Source of the DNA: Chrysophaeum taylorii
Lineage: Eukaryota > Sar > Pelagophyceae > Pelagomonadales > Pelagomonadaceae
Reading direction: 5' to 3'
Assembly: GCA_029834535.1 (NCBI GenBank)
Contig: JAQMWT010000081.1
Coordinates: forward strand, 62,001 to 126,000
Length of the DNA stretch: 64,000 nt
Below, one piece after another: positions 1 to 9,402 of the stretch. The position numbers were made by a program, and so were the translations under genes. The first letter of the stretch is position 1; the number at the start of each line of letters is the position of its first letter. Below the pieces are notes generated by a model. That model did not search any database. It saw nothing but the letters and a program-made list of their open reading frames with translations, and was not told the origin of the DNA.

Positions 1-1035
1 CGCCTCGTGGCGGGGCGGGAGCGAATGAAAAAAGTGACCAATGCGATGCTTCTGGTCGGTCTCGGCCGCCAAGAGATCGCGGAGGCGCTTGGCGCTCTGC
101 GCCTCGTGCATGCGGCGCTTGCGGCCGTCGTCGACCCCGACGACCCGTCGCTCGAGGCGTCTAGCGTCGCGCTTTTCGACGGGCGCCGCGGCATAAAGTT
201 TCGGCTTCCACTGCGCCGGCGTGAGGAGCCGCAAAGCGAGCGTCGAAGACCCCAGGAGGTCGAGGTCGAGCCGCGCCGTAAAGGGGAGCTTCCCGGCGGC
301 GGGACCAACCGCGAACCCGCGCGGGATCCTCTCGGACCGCTCGTCTTCCGTCTCGTCGAGGAGCGATTCGACGACCATCTCGGACCGGCTCTGGTGGTCG
401 AGCCCCACGAACGCCCCGGACACGATGGTCGCCGTGAGGTGCGCGTGGCCCTCGGCGACCGCAGCGTCGCGCGCCCGGCACCGCGCCTCGGCGAGGGCCC
501 AGGCCCGCGCGGCCGTTGGCGCCGTCCCGGCGCTGATTCTTTTCGCGACGAGCGAAAGTCCCCCGAGCTCTTCGTCGGGGACCGCGTCGTAATACCACGC
601 CTCGTACCCGCCGCGGCCCGGCTCGACCTCGCGCGCCATGTGCCGGCGTCCCCCGACCAGTCGGCGTGCCTCGTACCACGAACTATCGTCGCGGACGCTC
701 GCCTCTACCGCTTCCAATCGCGACGACGCCCGGAACCTCCGTTCGAGCCGGGACGCCGACCCGCGCATAACCTCGAGAATGTGGTGGTCTCCGTCCCGGG
801 GCTCCTCCTCGAGCGCTTCCCTCACCATTCTGGCGCACGCATCGAGGCTCTCCCCGCACACCGAGGTCCCGTCGACGCCCACGATCAAGTCCCCGGCGCG
901 CAGCCCGGCGATCCCGCGCTTCGTCACCGCGTCCTGCGCCTTTCTCGGGCTCGCGGACACCACGCACAGAGCGCGCTCGCTCGAATACTCCAACTCCAGC
1001 CCCAGCGCCCCATGACCCACCTCCACCCGCAGCAT
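1..1035 (-). CDS. PDZ-domain protein, 3' end beyond the window
   Basis: I see an open frame on the minus strand that starts at ATG 1035, just after an in-frame TAA, and stays open to the left edge (345 codons). Residues ~10-80 read as a PDZ fold: an LGLELEY strand, then AGLRAGDLIVGVDG (the usual turn after the carboxylate-binding groove), then a helix and a closing strand ending ILEVMRG. The rest is charged and alanine-rich, with no second domain I recognise. PDZ domains bind C-terminal peptides and scaffold complexes. The partner here is unknown. The longer plus-strand frame over the same bases is an antisense shadow rich in Arg, Pro and Gly. I am fairly sure of the PDZ call and make no claim on the role. 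Confidence 0.75.
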   Translation of the reverse strand, partial: MLRVEVGHGALGLELEYSSERALCVVSASPRKAQDAVTKRGIAGLRAGDLIVGVDGTSVCGESLDACARMVREALEEEPRDGDHHILEVMRGSASRLERRFRASSRLEAVEASVRDDSSWYEARRLVGGRRHMAREVEPGRGGYEAWYYDAVPDEELGGLSLVAKRISAGTAPTAARAWALAEARCRARDAAVAEGHAHLTATIVSGAFVGLDHQSRSEMVVESLLDETEDERSERIPRGFAVGPAAGKLPFTARLDLDLLGSSTLALRLLTPAQWKPKLYAAAPVEKRDARRLERRVVGVDDGRKRRMHEAQSAKRLRDLLAAETDQKHRIGHFFHSLPPRHEA

Positions 1036-2162
1036 CCCGAGGATTCGACGTTAGGGACCTCCCTGTTAGTTAGTTAGTTAACGGTCTGGACCATATTGAA
1101 ACTAGACCCTACTACGTCGTAAAGTCATGGCACGAGGATGAATGAAGAAGAGTGCGCGGTGCCTGTCGCTACCCGCGACGAGGAAGTGGGCGCGGACGAC
1201 AAGTTTGCGGCCACTCGAAGCTACGGACAAATTGACGCGGCATTGGTTGGGGGTCGCGCGTCGATGTTCTCTGGGAGTTGTTCGTTCAATAGCGTCAAGT
1301 TGGTTTCCCATCATGAAAAAAGCAGTCGCCATCTTCAATGCCGGCTTCCTTCCTGGCGCCGCTTCGTGTCCGAGGACAACGAATACCAGGAGGAGAAGAG
1401 AAGGAGGAGGACGCCATGGACGTTAACCACGACGACGACTGACTGACTGACTTCGCGCGGCTGCGTTCTTGTTCTTCCCGGAGGACGGACACCAAGCGGA
1501 AAGACCAGGACGATAGAAGTGGCCCCAGCAAGCAAAAGGCGCAGCCTCCTCAAAACATTCTCGATGCGCCGGATGTTGTATTTGGGGCCGATGGCATCGT
1601 GGAGCTCCCGGCTCCCTCCTCGAGGGGCCCAAATACTTCACTCCCGAGTAACGACGAGTATACGAAAAGTAGATTCTTTTGCAAATCGGCAGCAGCTAAC
1701 GACATCTCTCTCGATCCAGAGGACAAAATCGCCATCATTTTATGTCAACTCGAAAAAAGGGTCAGCACCAACGACGATGACGATCCTGGGCGGCCGGCCA
1801 GCCACCAGCGCGTCTGCACGGCACCACGATTATTTATGATGATAATAAGAAGAAGAAGGCTCGGCTCGGTTCTACGGGGGAGTAGGGGCAGTCTGTCTGC
1901 ACGCAGCAGCACAACCGGAAAGTCAGGCAGACACGCAATGTGCGGCAACACGTTGGTGGGACGCGCGTGCCCAACAACGCAACCCGATGCGCGAACCCCG
2001 AGCTGAAATAGATGTTGTTGTTGTTGTTGTTGTTTGTTGTTGTTGTAAGTCGCTGCGTCGATGTGGTGGTGCGGGCTACTTTGTGGGGTAAGAAGAAGAA
2101 AAGGGAAATACAGTTGCGCGAGGAGCCAATGCAAGAGAGCAGCAGCAGCAGCAGCAGCAGGG
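1036..2162. other. Intergenic, no gene seen; simple repeats
   Basis: No frame here shows a recognisable domain or a convincing composition. The stretch holds a short TTAG array at 1065-1080, a TGT/TTG run at ~2011-2045 and a CAG run at ~2139-2160 next to the DnaJ stop codon. Confidence 0.5.
1065..1080. repeat. (TTAG)n microsatellite
   Basis: Four TTAG units just upstream of the PDZ gene start. The same unit recurs at 7084, 24604 and 62118, always between genes. Confidence 0.85.
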
Positions 2163-4103
2163 TCACGGATCGTCGTCTTGGTGATGGTCGTCGTCGTCGT
2201 CGTCTCGGGCGTCGTGGTGGGCGGGCGGCGTGACGATCTGGCGCGCGAGCTGGTCCTGCCAGGACTCGGTGTGCGCCGAGGCGTCGACGCTGCGGTCGAA
2301 GACGTCGGCGACGATGCGGAGGGCCTCGGCGCGCGCGAGGAGGGTTTTTTCGTCGACGGAATGGTCCGCGAGGAGTTTGTAGGTCGCGGCGCGGAGGGTC
2401 GACTCGATGTCGACGACGGAGAGGCGCCAGGCGGCCTCGATGACGGCCGTCATCATCTTGGCGTGGGAGGATTTCGAGACGAGCTCGGCGGCGTTGGCGG
2501 CGTTGAGGTCGCGGGTGGAGCGGGCGTTGGCGACGGTCGCCTCGATACCCTCGACCGACGAGGGCGAGCCGTACTCGAGAACGGGATCCCACGCGTCGTT
2601 TTTGCGGGCGAAGAGAACGGCCGCGTGCTGGTAGCTGAGGTTTTTCCAGAGGACGCGGGCCTGGATCTCGTGGGCGAAGGACATGATCTCCCAGGGGAGC
2701 GGCGTCTTGTCTACGACGATCATAAAAGCCCGGCTCGGAAGAGGCTCGTCCTCGTCTTCTTCGTCGAAGGCCGGAACGGCGGCGCCCCGGACGCGCGCGC
2801 AGTGCTCCTCGGCGACCTGGGCCGCGCGGGTCCGCGAGACGGCGCGCGCGGCGTCGACGACAACGTCGAATTTCGTCGAAGCGACGTGCGCGGTGTCCCG
2901 GAGCGCGAGGAAGAGGTCGTCCGAGTACGACGCTTTGGCCAGGCGCCGCTCGCCGGCGACGTCGTAGGCGCGCGCGATGACGCGCATGAGGGTCGCCCCA
3001 AACGGCGTCCCGACGAGGTCCTTGGCCCGGTCTCCGACGACTGCCCGGAAGGCAACGACGTCGGCCTCGCCCGAAACGTAGGGTTCGAGGACGTCGTCCG
3101 CGAGAATTTGCGCGAGGCGCACGACGCGACGACGCTGCTCGAACTGGAGCTCGTCGGCGTCGATGTCGGCGTCGTTCTCCGATGAGCCGGCCGAGAGGGA
3201 CTTTTTCATCGTCGAGGCGAGCCGCAGCTCGCCGACGTAGGTCTCGAACGCCTCCGACCCAAACACCATCGCGAAGAACGTCGCCGCGTCCATCGTCGCG
3301 TGAGACTCGACCTCGCTCTGCATGCCTCGCTCGTCGTAGGTCCTCCGCGCCACGGGATTCGACAGCACCTGGTACGCCTGGCCGATTTTCTGGAAGGTCG
3401 CCTGCGCGTCCTCGTCGCCGCGGTTCTTGTCGGGGTGGTACCGGAGCGCCTGCTTGTAGTAGGCCTTCTTGATGGCCGCGTCGCTCGCCGACGGCGAGAC
3501 CCCCAGAGCGTCGTACAGCGTCGTGTCCACCACGCTCGCCGACGACGCCTCTTGGTCGTCCTCGCGCCGCTGACCTCCCTCCTCCTCCAGAAGCTGCCGC
3601 CGCCGCCGCCGCCGCCGTTTCTCCTCGCGTTGTCGTCTCCGCTCGGTAAACTTCGCCTCGGCCCCCGGCCGCAACACCTCCTCGCACTCCGCGCGCAGGT
3701 CGTACCACTTCCATTCGTTTGCCTCGGCGTCCCACTCCTTCCCTTCGACGCACGCCTTCACGGCGGCGGGCGTGTTGGCGACGCCTTCGGCAAGCGACTT
3801 GCACGCCGACAGCACGCCCGCGACCGGCAAAGCGACCGCGCCCAGCACGCCCGCCCCCAAGCCCTTGACGAATCCCGTCGCCCCCTCGTCCCGCGCACCG
3901 ATTACGGGGGCGGCCAGCAGCGTCCCCACACCCCCCGCGACCCCGGCCCCCACGTTCAGGAGCGCCTGCGCCATGCCCGCGCCCGCGTGCTTTGGCTGCT
4001 CGCTCGACATCCAGAACCCGCCTATCCCCTCCTCCTCCTCCTCCTCCTTTTTGTGTTCCCCGTTTTTTTCGCCGCCGCCACCGCCATCGATCGTCCTCGC
4101 CAT
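2163..4103 (-). CDS. DnaJ (Hsp40) co-chaperone with DnaJ-X region
   Basis: J domain at residues ~193-262 with the HPD tripeptide (RYHPDKN) that stimulates Hsp70 ATPase. It is followed by FFAMVFGSEAFETYVGEL, the start of the DnaJ-X region of the CAJ1-type family. The X region fills most of the C-terminal half, and the tail is Asp/His-rich. N-terminal residues ~45-105 are Gly/Ala-rich and hydrophobic (GAGVAGGVGTLLAAPVIG), which suggests membrane association. A basic Arg run precedes the J domain. There is no zinc-finger or type I/II C-terminal domain, so this is a type III J protein. ATG 4103 is the first start. ATG 4010 (MSSEQPKHAG), beyond an acidic low-complexity stretch, is an equally plausible start. 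The client is unknown. Confidence 0.85.
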   Translation of the reverse strand: MARTIDGGGGGEKNGEHKKEEEEEEGIGGFWMSSEQPKHAGAGMAQALLNVGAGVAGGVGTLLAAPVIGARDEGATGFVKGLGAGVLGAVALPVAGVLSACKSLAEGVANTPAAVKACVEGKEWDAEANEWKWYDLRAECEEVLRPGAEAKFTERRRQREEKRRRRRRRQLLEEEGGQRREDDQEASSASVVDTTLYDALGVSPSASDAAIKKAYYKQALRYHPDKNRGDEDAQATFQKIGQAYQVLSNPVARRTYDERGMQSEVESHATMDAATFFAMVFGSEAFETYVGELRLASTMKKSLSAGSSENDADIDADELQFEQRRRVVRLAQILADDVLEPYVSGEADVVAFRAVVGDRAKDLVGTPFGATLMRVIARAYDVAGERRLAKASYSDDLFLALRDTAHVASTKFDVVVDAARAVSRTRAAQVAEEHCARVRGAAVPAFDEEDEDEPLPSRAFMIVVDKTPLPWEIMSFAHEIQARVLWKNLSYQHAAVLFARKNDAWDPVLEYGSPSSVEGIEATVANARSTRDLNAANAAELVSKSSHAKMMTAVIEAAWRLSVVDIESTLRAATYKLLADHSVDEKTLLARAEALRIVADVFDRSVDASAHTESWQDQLARQIVTPPAHHDARDDDDDDHHQDDDP

Positions 4104-4129
4104 CACCTCTTCTTCTTTTCTCCGAGTAG

Positions 4130-4133
<4 letters not shown>

Positions 4134-4167
<34 letters not shown>

Positions 4168-4181
4168 GTGGTGGTGGTGGT
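4134..4181. repeat. (CTG)n-(TGG)n microsatellite
   Basis: About ten CTG units run into about five TGG units, directly upstream of the DnaJ gene start. Confidence 0.85.
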
Positions 4182-4283
4182 CCCCCCATGCCTACCAAAG
4201 ATGGATGGATGGATGGGTGGTGTACTACTTTGGTAAATCCAATTCCATCCAACGGACCTTCCTACAACTAAACGGTAGCCTAG

Positions 4284-5054
4284 CTAGACCCCCTGGGACC
4301 GCTCGCGGTCCGCCACGAGGCCGACGGTCTGGTCGAAGAGGAGCGCGAGCTCGTCGTCGGTCGCCGCACCACTCGCTCGAAACCGGACGCGGCCGCGGTG
4401 GTCCACAAGAAAGACGTATCCGACGAGCCGGTTCGCCATGCCGAGCGCGGCGCGCTGGGCACTCGTGTCCCCGATCCGCAGGAGGGTGCTGTGGTGGAGG
4501 AGGGGGTCGTTCTCTCCCCGACGGAGGTTTGCGAGGAACCAGGACCGAAACAGCCGCGCGACGGGATTCTCGACGATAGTCAGCTCCACGATCTTTGTCG
4601 AGTTTTTTGCCCGCGACGATGCGCACAGCCGTTGCGCGAGTGGGACGATCCAGCTCGCGAGCTTGACAGCGCCGACTTGGCGCGTAGACACCGCCACGAG
4701 CGTCACCCGCTTCTCAAAGTATTCCGGCAGCGTCACCTCGCTTCCGTCGAGGTTCGTCGCCGGCAGCTCGGGAAACTTGAATCCCTTGGACGCGCTCAGC
4801 GCCTCGGCCCCGAACGGCTTTCCCCCGGCGCGGACCTCGCGCAGTTCTTCTACGAACGACAGGGGGGCAAACGACGCCAGACGCCGCACCTTTTGTTGTT
4901 GGGCCCTTATTATTATTCTTATTCTTCTTCTTCTTTCCAACCAAGTCGTCGACGGCCAGCCTACCTCGGCGAGACCCTCCTGTCGCGCCGCGCCCCGAAA
5001 CGACGACGACGACGACGACCAACGCCGCGATCCAACCACGAGCCGCAGCAGCAT
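4284..5054 (-). CDS. ATP10: ATP10-like mitochondrial F1Fo ATP synthase assembly factor
   Basis: The C-terminal 180 residues follow the ATP10 layout: FKFPELPATNLDGSEVTLPE (the FP-L-G-V-LP start), a VTLVAVSTR strand, the W-PL segment, IVELTIVENP, and the signature block ANRLVGYVFLVDHRGRVRF followed by SGAATDDEL. ATP10 proteins help assemble the Fo part (subunit 6) of mitochondrial ATP synthase on the inner membrane. The first ~30 residues are Arg/Ser-rich without acids, as expected of a matrix presequence. A 75 nt in-frame segment (4890-4964) starts GT and ends AG and encodes an Arg/Ile run. It may be a phase-0 intron, which would shorten the protein by 25 residues without a frame change. That is inference. 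Confidence 0.8.
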   Translation of the reverse strand: MLLRLVVGSRRWSSSSSSFRGAARQEGLAEVGWPSTTWLERRRRIRIIIRAQQQKVRRLASFAPLSFVEELREVRAGGKPFGAEALSASKGFKFPELPATNLDGSEVTLPEYFEKRVTLVAVSTRQVGAVKLASWIVPLAQRLCASSRAKNSTKIVELTIVENPVARLFRSWFLANLRRGENDPLLHHSTLLRIGDTSAQRAALGMANRLVGYVFLVDHRGRVRFRASGAATDDELALLFDQTVGLVADRERSQGV

Positions 5055-5335
5055 CCTCCCAGCGGGGTAAGTATTAGCGTTTTGTGGGGGGTATCTATCG
5101 CCACTACTCTACTGACGGCGGCGTCTCGTGATATAAAAAGCAGCAGCACAAACAAATAATTTATTTATTTATCCGCGTAACATTTTCCCCCCTTGGAGGG
5201 CACATCATCATCATTGTTACAAGGGGTTGTGTTGAGCCATTTATTATACTCTAATACTCTAATTATACTCTAAAGACATGGCAAGCCCCGAGGAACGCAG
5301 CATCTTTTGCCGATGGCACGCATCATCTCGAAGGC

Positions 5336-6412
5336 CTAGGTTGTGGTCGAAGCGCAACGAGCCGGACCTCCGTACAAGGTCTCCAAAAATCGACCGGGCT
5401 CTCTTCTCTCAACAGAGTGGCGCGCGACCACGTGCTGGGCGAGCGCGCGCTTGTCGCGGAAGCTCCGCTCGCACTGCGCACACGTTAGGAGGGCGCTTCG
5501 CTCGCGCGGAACGAGGCTTTCATAGTGGCGCTCGAGCGCCCCGCAGTCCGGCGCGATCGCCATCCCGCACGCCGGGCATTCTACATCATCTGCTCGGTCA
5601 TTTTCAGCACGCCCTTCTTGTTGCTCGAGGAACCAGTCCGGCTTGGGCACCGGCGCATCATCGTGCTTGGCGCGGTAGTGCTGGCGCAGGGAGCCCGGGT
5701 CGGCAAACGACAGACCGCACTCGTCGCAGACGTTCTCTTCTCTCACCACCCGAGCGGCGTGCGCGTCGCCGCGGTGCCTCTCGAGCGCAGCCTGGTCGAA
5801 GCACACGCGACCGCAGCGATCGCAGGCCTTCTGGTTCCCAGCGACGCGATCAAGGAGCTCAACCCACGGCGGCCCGCGCGCTTCCGCCGTACGCCGGAAC
5901 GATAGCGTCGTCGACGACGCCGAGCGGTTCCGGAACGACGCCGCGCTGAGCGACCGTCGTCGCGTATAGCCCGGAAAGGCCGCGTCGACGAAGGGCGTCG
6001 CGGCGACGCACTCATACCCGTGCCGCGCCGCCGCCTCCCGCGCGCGCCAGCGATCGATCTGGTCGCCCGCGAGCGTCACGTGCACGCGGGGCTCGCCGAC
6101 AGCCGCGATGCCGGCGAAGGTGTGTGCCAGCAGTGCGTAGTGCGCCGCGCAGTCTTCGGTCCCGAGGTGAGGGTGCGTAAACGCAACATCCTCAAATCTC
6201 CCAAGTCCTTCGAGTCGCGTCGCGTCGACGCCGTGAACTACCCGCATTCCCGCCTCCTTGAGTCGACGCAAATGCCCTCGCGCGTCGCAGTACCGAGCCA
6301 CCACGCTCGCCTCGTCCTCGAGTCCCGTCGCGACTATAACGCCCTCGACGCTTCTCGCGAGGGCGCTGGCGAACGAGAAGTCGCCCTCGCCCAGCAGCAG
6401 CAATCCGCCCAT
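5336..6412 (-). CDS. BMT5-like (DUF2431) methyltransferase domain fused to C2H2 zinc fingers
   Basis: Residues 1-160 match the rRNA uridine-N3 methyltransferase BMT5 / DUF2431 fold. It opens with GGLLLLGEGDFSFASALA (SAM-binding loop), has a VAFTHPHLG strand where the family has an FPH-G motif, and ends with the FPGYTRRRS hallmark. Residues ~195-345 add about four C2H2-type units: CDRCGRVCF...H...H, CDECGLSF...H...H, CPACGMAI with a degenerate end, and CAQCERSF...H...H. BMT5 methylates 25S rRNA in yeast. The finger tail suggests an RNA- or DNA-binding addition. Target specificity is not known. The upstream flank is short and no other gene overlaps convincingly. Confidence 0.8.
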   Translation of the reverse strand: MGGLLLLGEGDFSFASALARSVEGVIVATGLEDEASVVARYCDARGHLRRLKEAGMRVVHGVDATRLEGLGRFEDVAFTHPHLGTEDCAAHYALLAHTFAGIAAVGEPRVHVTLAGDQIDRWRAREAAARHGYECVAATPFVDAAFPGYTRRRSLSAASFRNRSASSTTLSFRRTAEARGPPWVELLDRVAGNQKACDRCGRVCFDQAALERHRGDAHAARVVREENVCDECGLSFADPGSLRQHYRAKHDDAPVPKPDWFLEQQEGRAENDRADDVECPACGMAIAPDCGALERHYESLVPRERSALLTCAQCERSFRDKRALAQHVVARHSVERREPGRFLETLYGGPARCASTTT

Positions 6413-6561
6413 TATTCATTACCCTTCCTTTCGGTTATATTATTTTATCTCGTGGCTGCCTTGCGCACTCGTGTCGTCGTTGTTGTTGTCTTTTGTCATT
6501 CACATTATCGCACAAAATTCTTTGGAGATTCCACCAAGACGCACGCACGCCAGTCGCAATG

Positions 6562-6774
6562 TCATGCTGCCTCGCAGGGTGATTCAGCAGCATGGTCGCG
6601 CTTTGCGCGCTTCGGGGGGGGCGCGCCGATCCAATCCGCCGCCGACCGCTTCTCGGGCATCTCCTCCGTCTCGTCGTCCGCGAGGATCGAGATAACGAAC
6701 TCCAACAGCCTTGCGTCGTCCTCTTCGTCAATGCTCACGAAAGGCCACTCGGGGTCTAGGTCGAGGCAGCTCAT
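6562..6774 (-). CDS. Small orphan exon or gene, acidic C-terminus
   Basis: The frame encodes CLDLDPEWPFVSIDEEDD then LLEFVISILADDETEE and ends in a Lys/Arg patch (PPPKRAKRD) that could be a nuclear signal. It stays open upstream of ATG 6774 for about 30 more codons (KAFIKNNPKGRTWRDLV), which read as protein-like, back to a TAG at ~6856. That TAG may be the end of an intron, so this could be the last exon of a spliced gene rather than a 71-residue protein. I do not recognise the family. Confidence 0.35.
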   Translation of the reverse strand: MSCLDLDPEWPFVSIDEEDDARLLEFVISILADDETEEMPEKRSAADWIGAPPPKRAKRDHAAESPCEAA

Positions 6775-6864
6775 CACCAAGTCCCTCCAAGTGCGTCCCT
6801 TCGGATTGTTTTTGATGAAAGCTTTGCAGCAACGCGCGTCACGCTCTGCCTTTTGCTACGTGGT

Positions 6865-7816
6865 CCTTCATCTGTGGAAAGAATGTGTTCCAGAGATTCG
6901 AATATCAGGCGACGTGGTTTGCGTAACAGCTACTATAACGGTCGGCAAACGGTTATCGCGATTCCTGGTGTGTCAAAAAAAAAAGTCAGGCCGAGACGGC
7001 GACAGTCGTTTAATCACCAGCAAATCTCTTCTTCTTCTTCTTCTTCTAAACATGTGGGATATCGCTCGCTGTTGTACTCATCATTTAGTTAGTTAGTTAG
7101 TTAGTTAGTTGTACTCATCATTTTCTCGACACTAGCTGATATTCTGTCTGCTGCCATGGACTCCGCAACTTCCGAGGAGGCGGTGGAACCCGAATCATGA
7201 CCCGCTGGCTCCGTTTTTTTCACGTTCTTCTTGACAGATACCCATCACTCACGGGTCGCAGCTGGTCTAAGCAATAGGTGACAGACCTGGCCTTTTGTTG
7301 GTCGGGGTGTGCCCGCTACGATCGCTCTTCTCCTCCCTGGCTTGGGTTTTTGGCCCACCACCATCGCCATTCAATCGCAGCTCCTCGGCTCCGGCCCGAC
7401 GGAGACGCAAACACTGGATACACCACACCCTAAGTCCCCGACTGACTCGCCTTGAATCAAATCCTAGCTTGTAAACCTACCATCCTCGCTTTATATTACT
7501 GCCGCATCACGGACGAAGTCCTAGTATATGACATCACGATAGTAGTTTTCACGCGATCTTTGAACCTCAACCGAAGCTTGATTACGCCCCTGGTCGAGAT
7601 TCGGTGCTGGTTCCTCGTGGACTGCCCGGGGAGGCCTACTGAAATCCAGGGGGTGTCTGGTGCCGGCGTGTAGCCCGCTGACTCCCGGCAGCACACAGTG
7701 TGAATCATTGAGCGGGGGACGGGGAGGCGGGACCACCAGAATGACCGCGGAGATGGTCTCCTAGCATACTGCCAGTGCGCGACGGATTCGGCCCTAGAGG
7801 GGCACGTTGAAGACGC
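6865..7816. other. Intergenic, no gene seen
   Basis: Nothing in either strand resembles a known domain. There is a (TTAG)n run at 7084-7109 and a purine/pyrimidine microsatellite (TCT)n at ~7028-7048. Confidence 0.5.
7084..7109. repeat. (TTAG)n microsatellite
   Basis: Six to seven TTAG units in an intergenic stretch. Same unit as at 1065, 24604 and 62118. Confidence 0.85.
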
Positions 7817-8613
7817 TCAAGGGCCCAAGGAGGGGCGGCGCAGCTTAACGTGCCCATGTTTCCGAAGAGGCTGACGTAGTTGTTGGCGCGGCCGCCACCA
7901 GCTTGCAGTACAAGCAGCGCCGAGAGCATTTGAATTTGCTGTTGTTGCTGCTGTACCATAGCCCTTGTCGCCGCCGCCGCCGTTCTGCCGTTTGTCGGGC
8001 AGCCTTGGCCGCGAGCTCGCGCCGGGCCCGCGAGAGGTCCTCATCGAAATCGACACAATCGGCGCCATCGACCACGTCGGCATCGACTTTGACATCGCGC
8101 AGACCGAGAGTTCGACGAGAGCCGAGCTCGACGAGCTCCTTTTCTCCGACGCCTTTTCGTTCACGGCATTCTCGAGCGCCTCGTTCTTGACGGTGTAATC
8201 CAGCAGCCCCACGACATCGCGGACGGCAAACGGTATTTTGGGCTGCGCGATCAGGAAGCAACGGAGCTTGGAGCGGCAGTCCGCGACGCGAGATTCGGCT
8301 TCGTCTTCCCGTCGGGTCCTCGATCACCTTGTCTGTGATGCTGGTCAGCTTGATGGCGAGGGTGGTTTGCATCTCCGGGGAGAAACGATGGCATAGATGT
8401 TGTCATACTCTTGCGAGTTGGGCTCGAATTGGAGAAGGCAATGGCAAGAGATCTCGGACTGCGTACTCGCGGCTGGCCTCGACCTCGAGGATGTGCACCT
8501 TCTTTATCACTTTGCCTTAGAAGGCGACAGAGCTCGACATTCAGAAAGTCCAGCCGTGCCGCTGCCCGCGTACGGGAGTCTTTCGCGGTCAGCGAGAGCG
8601 CTCGTGCCGTCAA
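7817..8613 (-). pseudogene. Broken coding remnant next to LTR element
   Basis: Protein-like stretches lie on the minus strand in more than one frame, for example TTLAIKLTSITDKVIED and VGLLDYTVKNEALENAV. Their composition is helical and charged, perhaps coiled coil. I cannot name the family. Because it sits beside LTR-element sequence, I treat it as a fossil. It carries at least two breaks and does not look functional. Confidence 0.4.
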
Positions 8614-8664
8614 ACTCGTAAACCAACAGCGAGAGCGCTCGTGCCGTCAAACTCGTAAACCGAC
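8591..8664. repeat. Two tandem copies of a 37 bp unit
   Basis: The unit beginning AGCGAGAGCGCTCGTGCCGT is repeated once, head to tail (8591-8627 and 8628-8664), with one or two differences near the ends. Confidence 0.9.
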
Positions 8665-9015
8665 CGCCTAAATTATTCGCCAGCCGCCTCGCAGTGCTCG
8701 ATAACCATATCGCTCCCAAGACCGGTGGCCCGCCGAAGCTCTTCAGGAGTAAACCGAAACTTCAGAGCAAGCTGCGCCAGAGCCGAGTGCCGTCGAGCCC
8801 GCCTCGGGTATCGTCGAAGCTATCATCACGAACGGTCGATAGCTGTGCACTCTGCAACGCAACAACTCCAGAATTTTCTTTCAACCCCTTTTCGTCCTTG
8901 GTTGTTGGTTTTTGCAAGCGGTGGTTGATCGCAGACGGCGTCGACGGCCGCTGAATACCTTGTCTGGAGTGTGCACGGTCTCGAGTCTGTCTGGAGTGTT
9001 GTCTGTTGTCTGTCT

Positions 9016-9045
9016 TTAAATGTCGACTGCTAAGAGGGGGGGGTG
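9016..9045 (+). other. Polypurine-tract-like motif with LTR-type start, element fossil
   Basis: TGTCGACTGCTAAGAGGGGG followed by GTGTTG resembles the polypurine tract and first bases of an LTR. The same block recurs at 56279 (plus) and ~61590-61612 (minus), so it marks a dispersed LTR family of which only scraps survive here. Confidence 0.5.
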
Positions 9046-9211
9046 TTGTCTGTTGTCTGGCGTGGTAGCCTTCAACAATAATAACCCCCCATTCGTATGC
9101 GGTCCGTTGGTCGCTGGAAGAGTTGAGTTAATAACTCGACTCAGTCACGAGGCTAACGCGAGCGGCTCTTGCCCTTTTGGCCTCGAATGCCACAACCAAA
9201 CTAGGTGCGAT

Positions 9212-9402
9212 AGAGAACAGTAAAAATCACTGTGCCTCTGGTAGAGAATGGTGGCAGTGGTAGTGCTGCCTTTCGTCCTGTCCTCTAACGACACAAAGAG
9301 CAGCACGGTGTGCGACACAGCGATTTAGTGGTTGTAGGTGTGAAGGATGTGGCTAAGGGGGGGGGGGGGGATCCTAGCCCTAAATGGAATTTTCTATGTC
9401 TA
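9212..9402 (-). repeat. LTR copy (3' side, minus orientation)
   Basis: Begins AGAGAACAGTAAAAATCACT on the plus strand and ends near AATTTTCTATGTCTA. It contains a run of 13-14 G. About 95% identical by eye to 17033-17227. Confidence 0.75.

Noticed and set aside
7-1077. 356-codon plus-strand frame
   Set aside because: It has no ATG start at its left end and its Arg/Pro/Gly/His composition is that of an antisense shadow. The minus strand encodes a PDZ domain.
1834-3804. 656-codon minus-strand frame
   Set aside because: Arg-rich alternative frame of the DnaJ gene; it has no domain.
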